64,000 bases of DNA from Akebia trifoliata (GCA_017979445.1 JADQWC010000613.1:1-64000), one strand, 5' to 3'; shown: positions 22,955-35,677, counted from the first letter of the stretch. Program-made: numbers and translations. The notes: generated by a model from the letters alone, not told the origin.

Positions 22955-24232
22955 TTAGGCGTAGTATTTCTTGACAGCGTCAGCATTGATCGGCTGCGGG
23001 AAGACTTGTCCCTCCATCTCCATAAGGATCAGAGCTCCTCCTATCATTACCTTTTGCACAATGAAGGATCCCTCATAATTTGGTATGAACTTTCCTCTAG
23101 CGTCTTCTTGGATTGGCAAAATTTTCTTCAGTACAAGGTCTCTTGGTGAGAAATCTCTGGGCTTGACTTTCTTGTTGTAGACGCGAGCTATTCGTCGTTG
23201 ATAGATCTGTCCATGGTAAATGGCTGCAAGGCATTTTTCTTCAATTAAATTCAGTTGATCAAACCGAGCTTGAATCCATTCAGTTTCATCCAACTCTGCT
23301 TCCTTTAAGATTCGAAGGGAAGGAATCTCGACCTCTACAAGTAAGACTGCTTCCATTCCGTATACCAATGAGTATGGAGTTGTCCCAGTCGAGGTTCTGA
23401 ACGAGGTTCGATAGGCATAGAGTGCAAAAGGCAACATGTTGTGCCAATCTTTATATGTAACTGCCATCTTCTTGATTATTTTCTTGATATTCTTGTTGGC
23501 TGTCTTGACTGTTCCGTTCATCTTAGGCCTATAGGGTACAAAGTTGTGATGAGTGATCTGGAAATCTTCGCACATTTTAATCATGTCCTTGTTCTTGAAA
23601 TTTTTGGCATTATCAGTTACTAGTCCACTGGGAAGCCCATATCTGCAGACAATGTTGTTCTTGACAAATTTCAGGACATTACTTTTCGTGACGTTGGCGT
23701 ATGAAGCAGTTTCTACCCACTTGGTGAAGTAGTCGATAGCCACTAAGATGAAACGATGCCCATTTGCAGCTTTAGGTGAGATTGGCCCGATGACGTCCAT
23801 TCCCCAGAGTGAGAAGAGCCAATGAGTGGTCATATTATGTAGCTCTGAAGGCGGAGCATTGATCTTGTTGGCGTAGATTTGGCACAAATGGCATTTGCGG
23901 ACATGCTGATAGTAGTCATTTTCCATTGTTGTCCAATAATATCCCATCTACATAATCTTTTTTGCTAGCATATGACCATTCATATGAGGTCCACAGACTC
24001 CACTATGTACAGTCTCGATCAATCGTTTTGCTTCTACTTCTGCCACGCATCGGAGCAAGACCTCATGGTGTGATTTCTTGTACAGGATGCCATTGCTGAT
24101 GAAGAATTGTCCTGCCAATTTCTGGATGGTCTTTCTGTCGTTAGGCGTTGCATCTGAGGAAAGGGTTCGATCATCGAGATATGCTTTGATGTCTGAATTG
24201 ATGGTACTATCGTTGTTCTTCTCATCGGAGTT
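22955..24232 (-). pseudogene. Tat/Ogre-like integrase
   Basis: The 22955-23947 frame gives 330 residues: zinc-binding remnant RKCHLCQ, then core D positions in WGMDVIGPISP and LVTDNAKNF, then NGTVKTANKNIKKIIKK, then the C-terminal GPR-like segment ending ...INADAVKKYYA. The N-terminal part (24232-23948, with VHSGVCGPHMNGH) is separated from it by one stop just before MGYYW. In this family the third catalytic residue, E, sits in the NGxxEAAN stretch; here that position reads K (NGTVKTAN), so the DDE triad is broken. Related to Tat/Ogre integrases, not to the Athila integrase at 26794-28221. Confidence 0.85.
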
Positions 24233-24284
24233 AATAATAATCTTACATTTACCTTACTTGTGGGACAAGTAGGGGATCGAACCC

Positions 24285-25392
24285 AAGAGAAAGGAGGAAT
24301 AAAGTTAAGCTAAGAAGATAAAATTCAAATTAACTAAAAGGAATTAAAACTGTTTTTCTTTGTATTTTTGAGCTTATAAGAAAATGTAAAATTACTAGAA
24401 AAGAGACTAAACTAAATGAAATTAAAAGCAAGTAAACTTATGAAATTAAAATACCATTAGAGGTGGATCTACCTAGAACATGTTGATGAGCAATTCTTAG
24501 TTTCAAGCCTTTTTGTAACTCAATCGTAAGGGCTTGGTGTTAGCTCCTTAGATCGGAAGTTTTGCAAATGAAATGAAATAAGGGAACATAAACAAAGTAG
24601 AATTCTTTGAAAACTTCCTACTACCAATTATCTAGTTTAAGCATACTTTATCTTGATCTAATCTAAGCATAAAGTATCTATATTAAGAATAATAGGTGCA
24701 AGAAACTTAAAGAGAATTCATAAGCATTTTAAATAAAAGAAAGGCATGAAATTAAAAATAACACAAGAATTTGTTCTAGGCTTTTCCACTCTCCAATGGA
24801 GGGGAACTTAGCCTAATGTCATTGCAAGAGAGGGAAGATAAGAGATGAAAGAACTTTTCTTCATTTCATGGAGAAAATTACAACTTTTTCTTCTTCTACT
24901 TCTTACAAGACTAATTAGCCAAAAGGAAATAACTAGAAAATGAAAATACAAAAAATAAGAGAATAGGCAAAGAGACTTAGATTAAAGGAGTCTTGGATAA
25001 GAGAACCAAGATGGGACCCTTTCTCTAGAAATGAAGACTCTATTTATAGAGAAAAATGTGTGTAGAAGAGTCTAAAAGTAGCCTCCACTTTTCTTTGCAC
25101 AAAAAAACAAAAGAGGAGAATATGAGTTAAGGATTAGGGCATTCCAAAGTGGGCCCAAATTCTTTTGCCTTGAGATTTTGATTCCAAATTGTTGATTTTC
25201 TGCACAAGAAACACACGTAATTAGATTTATCTAGTAAATGAATTTATTTATATATAATTAAGCCTAATAACATGCAACGTGGTAGTTTGAGGCTTATCAT
25301 GATTATTATCTTAATATAGAGAAATAGGTACAAAAATCAAGATAAATATCCAGAAAATGTGCGTATAATTGAGTGTTTGGAGACACTCATCA
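24285..25392 (-). repeat. 3' LTR of the Athila element
   Basis: On the minus strand it starts TGATGAGTGTCTCC at 25392, just after AAGTTTGAGGGTG, the typical Athila polypurine tract. It ends in a segment shared with the truncated 5' LTR (AGAGAAAGGAGGAATA on the plus strand at 24286). About 1.1 kb. Confidence 0.65.
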
Positions 25393-26620
25393 CACCCTCA
25401 AACTTACCTTTTTCTAGTCCCTAGAAAATAAAACTGCCACTTTCGCAAGCACCTCGACTGCATTTAGCGAATGCAGCAAGCCCTTGAACCGTTAGGTTAC
25501 CCCTAATGGACGAGTTTGACTCGTGAGGGTTTGCAGAAAATATACCCACAAAATTTGAAAACAACTTTGAAGTAAAAATAGTCAAAATCAAAACTTATAT
25601 TGAAAAGCACAAGTTTTTTTTGTTTTGTCAATCAATTAGAAGTACTGCTTGGTATAGAGTCCCAACCCTTATTTCTCTCCGACAAAACTTAGACTTAAAT
25701 CGACCTTTGAGCGATAGTGATTTTAACTTAGAAATTTAAGAGATTCGATTTCCCAAAATGAGTTTCAACCTTCTAACTACTCAAGAATAACTAGAGTAAC
25801 TTATGGTTTTTTCTAAACTTAGCATCCTGTCTGGGGTAGTGAGAAGTGTGGATATTCACTTTAATACCTCTAAGGGGCTTTATCTGTGATATTCCAGTAT
25901 ACTCACATTTTTACACTTGATGGCTTTCACCCTACTAAAACTTTACATAAACTTTTGGATCTTTGACTTTTTTTTTTTTATATTACTTCTTCACTATTTT
26001 TCTAAGAAAAGTAGGCAGCCATTTTCAAGGTACCCAGTCTAATTCAATGGTTGTTGTACAAGGTGTATACAATCCAGTTATGTTTTTCTTCTAATCAACC
26101 AACCAATTGAACAAGGAAGTCAAAGTTCATCAAACCTAGTTTTTCCTTAAACTCTAGGTAGAAAGAAGGTAACAAGCTCTTTTAATAATCTAGACTCTTG
26201 GTAACCTTATTAGAAGTGACTATAACCAAAAGATAACTTTGCTCTAATTTTTGCCTAAGAGAAACATAAATGGGGACTCCAGATCATAGCTTCCAATGAA
26301 AGACTGATTAAATATTTTCACTAAGTGCTTAAAAGATACAAGCTAAGACTTTGAGAAAAATACAACAAAGTTGCCAACCAAATTTTTTCAATTTTTTTTT
26401 TTTGTATAAAAGAAGAAAATAATAAGTGGAAATCCAACCCATACACCCCCAAACTTAAACATTATATTGTCCTCAATATTTCAACATATACATGCAAAGG
26501 TAAAATTGAAATTAACAAAATGAAATGAAGTGGGTTAGATAGCACCTGAGAAAGACCTTATAGTCCTGTTGATATTTAACACAATGTCCCTTGAAGTGCA
26601 TGGATTGCCTCCCAGAAGCG
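25393..26620 (-). other. Athila 3' untranslated region
   Basis: AT-rich with no coding pattern on either strand. Many Athila elements have an env-like ORF here; none is recognisable. Confidence 0.5.
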
Positions 26621-26624
26621 CATA

Positions 26625-29600
26625 GTTAATTTTGATAGACGGGATCATCGAGAAAAAGAACTTCCTCCTGCGGAACATACTCGAGAAACGGTTTGAGACG
26701 TTGGCCATTCACTTTGAAAGTGGATCCGTCCTTAGGATTAAGGACTTCAACAGCATCATGGGGATAGACTGTTTGGATAATATATGGGCCAGTCTATCGA
26801 GACTTAAGTTTTCCTGGAAAAAGGTGGAGTCTATTATCATACAATAAAACTCTTTGATTAGGAATGAAATTCCTCCTAAGAATGTGCCTATCGTGAAAGA
26901 ATTTGGTACGCTCTTTGTACCTTTTGGCACAATCATACGAGTCATTTTTAATCTCTTCTAACTCGTCTAGTTGTAACTTTCGCTTCTCACCGACTTTATC
27001 AAAATCAAAGTTGAGGCGCTTGATTGCCCAATATGCACGATGTTCTAGTTCTACAGGGAGATGACAGGCCTTGCCAAAAACTAACCTATAAGGAGACATC
27101 CCTATGGGTGTCTTGAATGCAGTCCTATAAGCCCAGAGTGAATCACTCAATCTCAAAGACCAATCTTTCCTTGAAGGATTGACTGTTTTTTCTAAGATAG
27201 TCTTTATTTCCCTATTAGAAATCTCTACTTGCCCACTTGTTTGTGGGTGGTAAGGTGTGGCAACCTTATGCGTTATGAGGTATTTCTTCATCAACGTAGC
27301 AAATATCTTGTTGCAAAAATGCGAGCTACCATCACTTATGATAGCTCGTGGAGTACCAAATCTTGAAAAAATCATCTCATTGATGAATTTTATCACAACT
27401 TTGTGATCGTTAGTTCTACATGCCACAGCTTCGACCCATTTTGACACATAGTCAACGGTAAGTAGGATGTATTGGTAACCCTGGGAGATAGGAAAGGGTC
27501 CCATGAAGTCTATACCCCACACGTCAAAAATTTCGATGATCAGGATAGGATTTTGAGGCATTTCATTTCTCTTAGAGATTTTTCCTAATCTCTGACATCT
27601 ATCACAAGATTTGCTAAACTCGTGGGAATCACGAAAAATACTAGGCCAGAAAAAACCGCATTGTAAGATTTTCATGGCGGTCTTCTTACCACTGAAGTGC
27701 CCTCCGCATGTATGATTATGGTAAAACTCTAGGATACTGACTTGCTCATAGGTTGAAATACAACATCTAATGATTTGATCGGGACAATACTTAAATAAGT
27801 ATGGTTCATCCCAGAAATACCATTTTGTTTTTGACAGAAGACGAAGTTTCTCTTGACTAGTCATTTTGACTGGGAATTGACCTGTAACTAGGTAGTTGAC
27901 AATGTCCGCATACCATGGAGCCTTGGCTTGAGAGATTTGCATAAGTTGTTCATCGGGAAAAGATTCAAAGATGGGTAAGGATTCCTCAGATGGCTTGTTA
28001 ACTATCCTAGACAAGTGATCAGCTACGACATTTTCTGCCCCTTTTTTGTCTCGGATCTCGAGATCAAACTCTTGTAGAAGTAGAATCCAACGGATTAATT
28101 TTGCTTTAGCATCTTTCTTTGATAGAAGGTACTTCAATGCTGCGTGGTCTGTGTAGATCACAATTTTAGATCCTATAAGGTAGGGGCGGAATTTTTCAAC
28201 GGCATAGACCACTGCTAGCATTTTCTTCTCCGTTGTAGAGTAGTTAAGCTGAGCATCGTTAAGGGTTTTACTAGCATATTGGATAACATGAGGTTATTTT
28301 TCAATTCGTTGACCCAAAACAGCGCCTATTGCATAATCTGAAACGTCGCACATAACTTCGAATGGAATGCTCCAGTTTGGAGGTTGAATAATGGGTGTCG
28401 AGGTTAACTTGGATTTAAGCTTGTTGAACGCAGAGAGACATGACTCTGAAAAGTCGAAAGGAACATCCTTTCCCAATAGCTCACATAAAGGCTTCGAGAT
28501 TTTTCCGAAATCTTTAATGAATCTACGATAAAAACCCGTATGGCTTAGGAATGACCTAATTTCTTTGACCGTTCTAAGAGGTGGTAATTTTTCAATTAGA
28601 CCTACCTTTGCCTTATCTACCTCAATCCCTTTAGCAGAAACAATGTGCCCTAGCACAATCCCCGATGTTACCATGAAATGACATTTTTCCCAATTGAGGA
28701 CTAGATTGACCTCTTTGCAACATTGAAGGACCAAAGTCAAGTGATGGAGACATTCCTCAAAACTTGGTCCGAAAATTGAAAAATCGTCCATAAACACTTC
28801 GAGATATCTTTCTAGCATGTTGGAAAATATACTCATCATGCACCGTTGAAAAGTAACGGGTGCATTGCATAATCCAAAAGGCATACGACGATACGCGAAA
28901 GTTCCAAAGGGACAGGTGAACGTTGTTTTCTCTTAATCGATTGGAGCAACAGGTATCTGGTTGTACCCGGAATAACCATCTAAGAAGCAATAATAAGAAT
29001 GTCCTGCTAGACGCTTTAACATTTGATCCATGAAAGGTAAGGGGAAATGATCCTTAGGAGTCATCGAGTTGAGTTTCCTATAATCGATACACACTCTCCA
29101 TCCATTTTGGACTCGAGTGGGGATTTATTCGTTGTCTTGGTTTACTACCATAGTGATACCAGATTTCTTAGGAACTACTTATATAGGACTCACCCAACGA
29201 CTGTCAGAGATATGATAGATAATACCCGCATCTAGCAATTTCATCACTTCCATCCGAACCACGTCTTTCATGACAGGATTTAGTCGTCTCTGAGGTTCTA
29301 ATGAAGGTTTAGCAAAATCCTCTAAACGAATGTGGTGCATCACCACAGATGGATTAATTCCCTTGATGTCAGCTATGCTCCAACCAATAGCTTCTTGATG
29401 TTCCCTTAATACTCGTAACAACTTTTCCTCTTGGACTTCATCGAGGTGAGAGGAAATGATCACAGGCAAGGTTTGATTCTTGCCAAGAAATGCATATCTC
29501 AAGGTCTCTAGAAGAGACTTGAGTTCCAATTTTGAAGGCTCGACATGAGAAGGAACAAGATTGGATGTGCGCACAGGAAGACTTTCAGTTTTTGCGTGCC

Positions 29601-30126
29601 ACCGCACAGAATCTAAGAGTGGAACGGATTCAAGCAAAGCATTGACTTCGCTTATAGACTCTTCTACGTCCAAGTCAAGGCCAAAGTGAGCCAAACATTT
29701 CATTAGGGGATCAGAGTACCCTAATTCTTGATACGTTTGATTGACTAGCGTATCTATCATGTTCACTTCCTCCATACCATCATCTACATCAATTCCTTGG
29801 AAATTGTGGAAGACGTTCAGTTTCACTTTCATATCCCCAAATGCTAAAGTCATAATTCCGTTTCTACAACGAATAACTGCGTCAGACGTGGCTAAGAATG
29901 GACGTCCTAAGATGATAGGAATATGACTGTTCGAATTGATGACTGGCTCTGTGTCTAAGAAAACAAAGTCAACAGGAAAATAGAAATCTTTGACTTTAAC
30001 TATCACGTCCTCAACTATACCCTTTGGAATTTTTATGGACCTATCGGCTAGACTCAACGTGATATCTGTGGGTTTCAAAACCCCCAAACCTAATTGTTTA
30101 TAAACCGAATATGGTAAAAGGTTCAC
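26625..30126 (-). pseudogene. Athila pol: protease, reverse transcriptase, RNase H, integrase
   Basis: One reading frame runs 30126 to 26794, interrupted by only a few stops (near 29176, near 29130, near 28934 where TAA replaces a Gln codon, and near 28291). Another break at 26794 moves the last part of integrase to a different frame. The order is: protease-like segment with IPIILGRPFLATSDA (about 29900); RT N-terminus ...YHISDSRWVSP; then YRKLNS, MPFGLCNAP and the FMDDFSIFG active site (about 28780); RNase H with [15 protein letters not shown] and [10 protein letters not shown]; integrase zinc finger HNHTCGGH...CDRCQ, core [18 protein letters not shown], and [10 protein letters not shown] carrying the glutamate. 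All three DDE positions are kept. Clearly Athila by overall pattern. Confidence 0.85.
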
Positions 30127-32213
30127 ACTGGCCCCCTAAGTCTAAGAGACATTTTTCGACCACTTGATTTCCAATATGAATAGAAATTGTCGGACATCCA
30201 GGATCCTTAAATTTTGGTGCAATCGTTTGTTGGATGAGTGACGAAGCTTGGGCTGCCATAATAGCTTCCCGAGGAAATGGTGTTTTCCTTTTAGCTGTGG
30301 TCAAATCCTTTAAGAATTTCGCATAAGAAGGTATCTGCTTAATGGCATCTAGGAATGGGATATTGATATGCACATTTTGGAAGACTTCTAAGACACCCTC
30401 AAACTGCTTACCTTTTTTAAAATCTCTAAGGCGATGGGGAAATGGAGTTTTTGGAATTGGTAACATGATAGGAGGATTTTTCAAATCTTTCTTCTTCTCT
30501 GTTGGAGACTCTATGACTTCTTTTTGAACATTGTCCTTTTCTAAGACCTTTTCTCCCGTGTCAATAGGTTGGACCTTGTTGTCCACCTTCTTTCCCGAAC
30601 GCAAGGTGTGGATAGCCTGGACTGAGTCTTGTGGAGCTCCAGAATGGCTTCCTACTTCGTATTGACTTTTTGATCCGTTTGGAATCAAAGGTTGACCTCT
30701 AGGGTTAGGGATAGTCTGACTAGGAAATTGACCTTTCTCTCTCCCACTCAAGGAAAGAGCTAACTGCCCCAATTGAACTTCCATCTTAGCTATGGATTGC
30801 GCAGTGACCTGGTTAATCTGAGTTTGATTTTGATGGGTTTGCTGTTGAGTTTGGATGAACTGCTGTTACTGCCTCATCAACTCGGCAATCACAGATTCTA
30901 AGGACGACTGTTGTTGGGCAGGCTGCTGGTAATTGGTCATGGGATCTGGTATGATGGCTCTGCAATCGGTAGATTGTTGGGGTTGATAAGGGACTTGAGG
31001 AACAATGGCTTGGTTTATGGAAGAACCAGATTGCCTAGGAAAACTCCTATTATAACCTGACGGACCACTAGATTGAATAGGTTTGTTCTGTCTGTATGAG
31101 AAATTAGGATGAAACCTATTATCTGGGTGATACGTTTAGCTAAAAGAGTTTGGAGTTGGCTTCTTAAAAACACTATAACCATTAATCGCATTTGCTTGTT
31201 CAGCTTTGATTTGAGGCAAGGTGGGACAACACTCGACCAAATGGTCATTACCGTCGCATATGACACATAAAGAACTCGGTTCGACAGTCACTTGCGAAAT
31301 TGTACGAGGGTCTAGGTGAGGTTTGGATGCTGAGATGGTAAAGGCATCTAACTTCTTCGTGAGATTATTCATCCCACTCACTAGACTACACATGACATTT
31401 TTGAGATCAGGGTCTACCTTCATCTCATACATGCCTGTCTTCCTAACCGGATCATCTCTATCAAATTCTTCTTGGTTAATACTCCAGTTTTGAGCACTCT
31501 CAGCTAACTCTATGAGGAAATCACACGCTTGGTTGGGAGTCTGGTTCATGAACTGACCCTTATGCATTGACTCGACTAAGGTACGTTGATTCATTGTTAA
31601 TCCTCTATAAAAACTTTGCACCAATTATGCTTTGTCAATGCCATGGTGTGGGCACTTGACCAATAAATCATTGAATCTTTCCCAAGTTTGGAAAAATTCA
31701 TCATCAGGACGGACTCTAAAATTTCTAATAGAGTCCTTCATTTTCTCAGTTTTGGCCACGGGGTAGAATTTGGCCATAAGTTTTTTTGATAGAACATCTC
31801 AGGTAGATATGGAATTGGGTGTTAGGGAGTTCAACCACGCAGCTGCATGGTCTTCCAAGGATAACGGGAACAGAATAAGATACTCTCCTCATCTAGATTC
31901 TGATTTCTAAAAGTTTGACATATAGTCAAGAATCGATTAAGATGGGTGTAAGGTTGTTCACGCTCTAAACCGTGGAACTTAGGGAGCATATTGATGGTGG
32001 CCGCCCTAATTTCAAACTGAGGTGCATTGTTCAACGGTAAAACAATGCATGTGGGAGGAGATGCGGAAGCTGGAGCGAAGAGCTCATTGAGAGTTCACTC
32101 TCGATCACCCATCATAACTACTGATGGTGTCTTGCGTATCTTACTGATGGTACGTTCGATCTCAGGATCAAATGGTTCTAACACGTTATTTTGTGAACGT
32201 CTACCAAGCATAC
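29050..32213 (-). pseudogene. Athila gag and gag-protease region
   Basis: The coding pattern starts at the ATG near 32213 (MLGRRSQNN). It runs through INMLPKFHGLEREQPYTHL, the Athila capsid hallmark, at about 31985-31930. The 31624-31136 piece has the helical part and a CxxC...H...C-like segment, CVICDGNDHLVECC. The 30784-30098 piece has HTLRSGK, PFPHRLRDFKKGKQFEGV, then INIPFLDAIKQIPSYAKFLK and KFKDPGCPTISIHIG leading into protease. Stops and at least two frame changes break it. The right half overlaps the pol entry because gag and protease are fused in this lineage. Confidence 0.78.
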
Positions 32214-33398
32214 AAATCATACAGTCGATCAAACAATCACGAAAAGAAAAGACTGGACCTAGATAGGTTGCTTAAAGCTAGACAGCTCCTAACTGGGTAG
32301 AAATAGCGCAACTAGCCTTCCAACTCGATTCTATGAAGTCAAGTTTGAATCATTCGGATCTCCAGATCGGAGGAGGCGCATAATGCATAAGCAAGAGCAC
32401 GCTTAAATACCTTCCTTTCTTGAATAGACTGAGTCTATCCCTTAAAGGGCAAGATCTTACTAGATACAAAAAATGACCAAGAAGCGCAATTGGCACAACT
32501 TGAAGCGGAATTTCTCCTATTGAGCTCGTGGGCCCTATAGTCAAGTCTAATTGATTTTAATTAATTTGATTGGATGACTAGTGAATTGATTATCCTAATT
32601 AGAGCAAGGAATTGGTAATGACTTCCAATCCTTATCTTATCATGCCATCCCTAAGAGAGGGGTGCTCTTTACTACCTAATTAACTATTCCAAGTGTGTGC
32701 AAATTGGAAAAATAACATACAAAGGCAAGGAGTAACCCACTAGCAAAGAGAGGCGTGGGTGTTTCGGGATTACCTCCCGTGCTAGACGGGGTGAAGACGG
32801 TTTGAGTCGACTTAGGCCACCAACTCCAATTTTGGTGTGCGAACCTAAGGAGCCGTGACGGTATTGTCCACCCGTCGTCCTTCCTTAGTCTATTACAATC
32901 CAAGCCTTCTTGGATAATTAATAAAAATTACAAGAAATCCTATACAAGAGTTTCTAAAACAAAAAAATAAACCTAACTAAAGATTAAAGGAAATTGAAAG
33001 AAAAGAAGAAAAAAAAATGTTCACCTACAAGAAGCAAAACAAAAATATTAGTAGAAATGATAGTAAATGGACTCAAAAATAGAATCTGACTTACCGCAAT
33101 CTTGCTGACTTTGTCCCATTTTATAGAAAATTTCGTTCTACCCCAAATCGATATACACTAATAGATAATCGGAGATCGGAGTAGAAAGTTACAGTCAGTT
33201 TAAGTTCTGCTGTCAAGGGTGAAAAAGAAAACGAGAATGACTTTTTTTTTTTTTTTCAATGTTTTTTTCTTCTTTCTTCTCTCTTAAAATCTCAAGAACA
33301 CTTGAACTTATAGAAAGAAACCAAAAGAAAAAATAAAATAAAATAAAAATGAAAACAAATAAATTTTAAATCAAAACTTACCACTACTACCTTTACAT
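32214..33398 (-). other. Athila leader (5' untranslated region)
   Basis: Between primer site and gag. No coding pattern. It contains the short palindrome ATAGACTGAGTCTAT at 32424-32438, also present in the leader of the surrounding Tat-like element. Confidence 0.55.
32424..32438. promoter_or_regulatory. Palindrome in Athila leader (same motif as the Tat-like leader)
   Basis: ATAGACTGAGTCTAT, 6-bp arms with a 3-bp loop, about 210 bp upstream of the gag ATG on the minus strand. CAATTGG lies about 50-60 bp away in both leaders. Confidence 0.4.
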
Positions 33399-33399
33399 T

Positions 33400-33419
33400 T
33401 CCCCGGCAGCGACGCCAAG
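33400..33419 (-). promoter_or_regulatory. Athila primer-binding site (tRNA-Asp type)
   Basis: On the minus strand TTGGCGTCGCTGCCGGGGA matches the tRNA-Asp 3' end complement (TGGCGTCGTTGCCGGGGA) used by Athila elements, with one mismatch. It directly follows the truncated 5' LTR. Confidence 0.75.
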
Positions 33420-33463
33420 AGAAAGGAGGAATAGAGTTAAGTTAAGAAGATAAAATTCAATCT

Positions 33464-34226
33464 CCGTCGTCTGATAGACTACTAGGCTTGAATCTCCGAA
33501 AACATCGATCTTATCTACCTCGAGATCCAGTGCTACTTTCAACCCTGTTATGCATGCTTCATATTCAGCCTCGTTATTAGAGCATTGGAATTTTAGTCTG
33601 ATTGCAATTGACACATGAGATCCATCTGGTTTAATCAAGACTGCACTTATTTGGTTTCCTTTCTGATTGGCTGCTCCGTCGAAGTACATTTTCCAGCCTG
33701 GCTCCTCATCATTGTCCTCAACCTCAGTTTGTAGTATAGCTTCATTCAGAAAGTTCATCTTTAGTGGCTCGTAGTCAGGCAATGGGTGCTCGACGAGGTG
33801 GTTAGCGATGGCTTGTCCTTTGATGACTTTTTGAGTGACATAGGTGATGTCAAACTCAGATAACAATAACTGCCATTTTGCTGTGCGGCTCGTTAGTGCT
33901 GGTTTTTCGAATAGGTACTTCCGGGGGTCCATCCTGGCGATAAGCATAGTCGAGTAGCTGAGCAAATAATAACGTAGTCGTTGAGATGCCTAGACTAATG
34001 CACAGCAAGTCTTCTCAAGTGTTGAATATTTCGCTTTGTAATCGGTGAATTTCTTGCTGAGATAATAGATGGCATGTTCCTTCCATTTCGATTCATCATG
34101 TTACCCTAACACACACCCCATTGACGTTTCTTGTACCGAGATATACATCAGTAGAGGTCGCCCTAGAGTTGGAGAGACTAAGACTGGTAGATTAAGCAAA
34201 TATTACTTGATCTTGTCGAATGCTTC
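33464..34226 (-). pseudogene. Tat/Ogre-like RNase H and archaeal-type second RNase H
   Basis: The 34226-33966 part, in broken frame, has the RT-linked RNase H end (KHAIYYLSKKFTDYKAKYSTLEK-like reading with stops). The 33965-33464 frame continues with RMDPRKYLFEKPALTSRTAKW, then the second RNase H: WKMYFDGAANQKGNQISAVL, CSNNEAEYEACITGLKVAL and VFGDSSLVV. These carry the D, E and D expected of the archaeal-like RNase H typical of Tat elements. The frame then runs into the Athila LTR remnant at about 33463, so the end of the domain and the linker to integrase are lost. Confidence 0.82.
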
Positions 34227-35651
34227 CTAACAGTCTTTGTTCCACTTCTTCGGCGTATCTTTCCTTAGTAGCTTGAAGACTGGCTCACAGATAGGCGTTA
34301 GTTGAGCTATAAATCGATTGATATACTGTATTTTCCCCAGAAAGTCCCGAACGTCTTTTTCTGAAACATGTGCCTTCATTTCGAGGATATACTTAGTTTT
34401 CGCAGGATCTATCTCGATGCCCCTTCTACTGACAATAAATCCCAGTAGCTTGCCTGATGTTGCCCCGAACACGTATTTTGCCGGATTTAGCCTCAAGCTG
34501 TATTTTTTGAGTCTGTCGAACAACTTCTTCAGATTCACCAGATGTTCTTCTTCAATGCTGGATTTAGCGATCATGTCGTCTACATAGACCTCCATTTCCT
34601 TATGGATCATATCGTGGAATAATGCGATCATTGCCCGTTGGTAAGTCGCTCCTACGTTTTTCAGCCCGAATGGCATGACTTTGTAGTGGAAAGTATCCCA
34701 CGGTGTGATGAATGCAATATTTTCTTGGTCTTCTTCTACCATTTTTATCTAGTTATAGCCTGAGAAGCCATCCATGAATGAGAACATGCCGTGCCCTACT
34801 GTACTATCGACTAGAGTATCGATGTGTGGTAGTAGAAAATCATCCTTGGGACTGACTTTGTTTAAGTCTCGGTAGTCGACACACATGCGTACTTTTCCAT
34901 CTTTCTTGGGTACTAGGACGACGTTAGCCAACCACTTCGGGTATGTAAAGACTGCAAGAAATCCGGCTTCAAACTATTTCATGACCTCATTTTTGACCTT
35001 GAGGGTCCATTCTGGTTTCAATCTTCACAGTTTCTGCTTGATCGACTTGTTTCCCGAGGTAATTGGTAGCTTGTGGACGACCATATTTGTATCTAAACCC
35101 GACATATCCCTGTACGACCATGCGAAGACATCCTGATAGTTTCATAATAGTTTGACCATTTCTTTTTTCTGTTGTGACGTTAACAAGGCTCCGATCTTGA
35201 CAATTCGTGGGTCCTCTGCGGTACCGAGATTGATTGAGTCTGTATCCTCGATGTTTGGCTGAACACCTTTCTCGTGACGTTCCACCAAGTCTTTGATTTC
35301 TTTGGGTGGGTACTCCATTTTGTCCTCAGACTCTTCTTCTATCTCCATGAGGTCGAAGTCGAGTTCAAGATCGAAATCATACTCATCCCTTTCAAATTTT
35401 GCTTTATCTGGGTACTCATTTGATGGAGACAGATCTATTGAAAACTTTTTTTTTGGTTTTTGAAAAATATTTATTTTTTTGAGATTTTGAAAGCTTTTTG
35501 ATTTTTTTACTTTTTGAGAAATATTTATTTTTTTGTGATTTTTTGGATACCTGAAATAAGAAGAACAATCATGCAAATTTGTTAATAAAGATAGGGAGCC
35601 CTCAAAACAGTTTTTATCCGAGGACGAGGGCTCGTTATGATCTTCATGCAA
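34227..35651 (-). pseudogene. Tat/Ogre-like reverse transcriptase
   Basis: The N-terminal part (35651-35142) has an acidic segment and ...INLGTAEDPRIVKIGALLTSQQK, preceded by a lysine-rich repeat (KINISQK.../KINIFQKPKKK). The palm follows: VPKKDGKVRMCVDYRDLNKVSPKD (34931 on, the motif spans positions near 34910-34840), FSFMDGFSGYN, then after a TAG in place of Gln, MPFGLKNVGATYQRAM, EVYVDDMIAKS (YVDD active site, about 34575), and LGFIVSRRGIEIDPAK, RDFLGKIQYINRFIAQLTP. Stops at about 34750 and 34227. Confidence 0.85.
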
Positions 35652-35677
35652 ATTGATATCGCCTAACGGCGTTTTTT

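Larger units (their letters stand above)
24285..33460 (-). mobile_element. Nested Athila-type Ty3/gypsy retrotransposon
   Basis: Inserted between the second RNase H and the integrase of the Tat-like element, on the same strand. It has gag, protease, RT, RNase H and integrase in the usual order, a tRNA-Asp primer site and a full 3' LTR. The 5' LTR is reduced to about 43 bp (33420-33462), matching 24286-24328 of the 3' LTR. No env-like third ORF is seen. No clean target duplication is found, and 60 or more codons of the host element seem missing at the junction, so a deletion followed insertion. Outer limits are approximate; the left LTR may reach about 24232. Confidence 0.75.

Noticed and set aside
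24262..24292. tRNA-like T-arm (GGGTTCGATCCCC on the minus strand)
   Set aside because: No acceptor stem, D-arm or anticodon arm around it; it belongs to the edge of the Athila LTR.
25393..26620. Search for an env-like ORF in the Athila 3' region
   Set aside because: Both strands are full of stops and no membrane-protein pattern is visible.
24232..33470. Possible target duplication CGGAG / CTCCG around the Athila element
   Set aside because: The two are inverted, not direct, so this is not a target-site duplication; probably chance.
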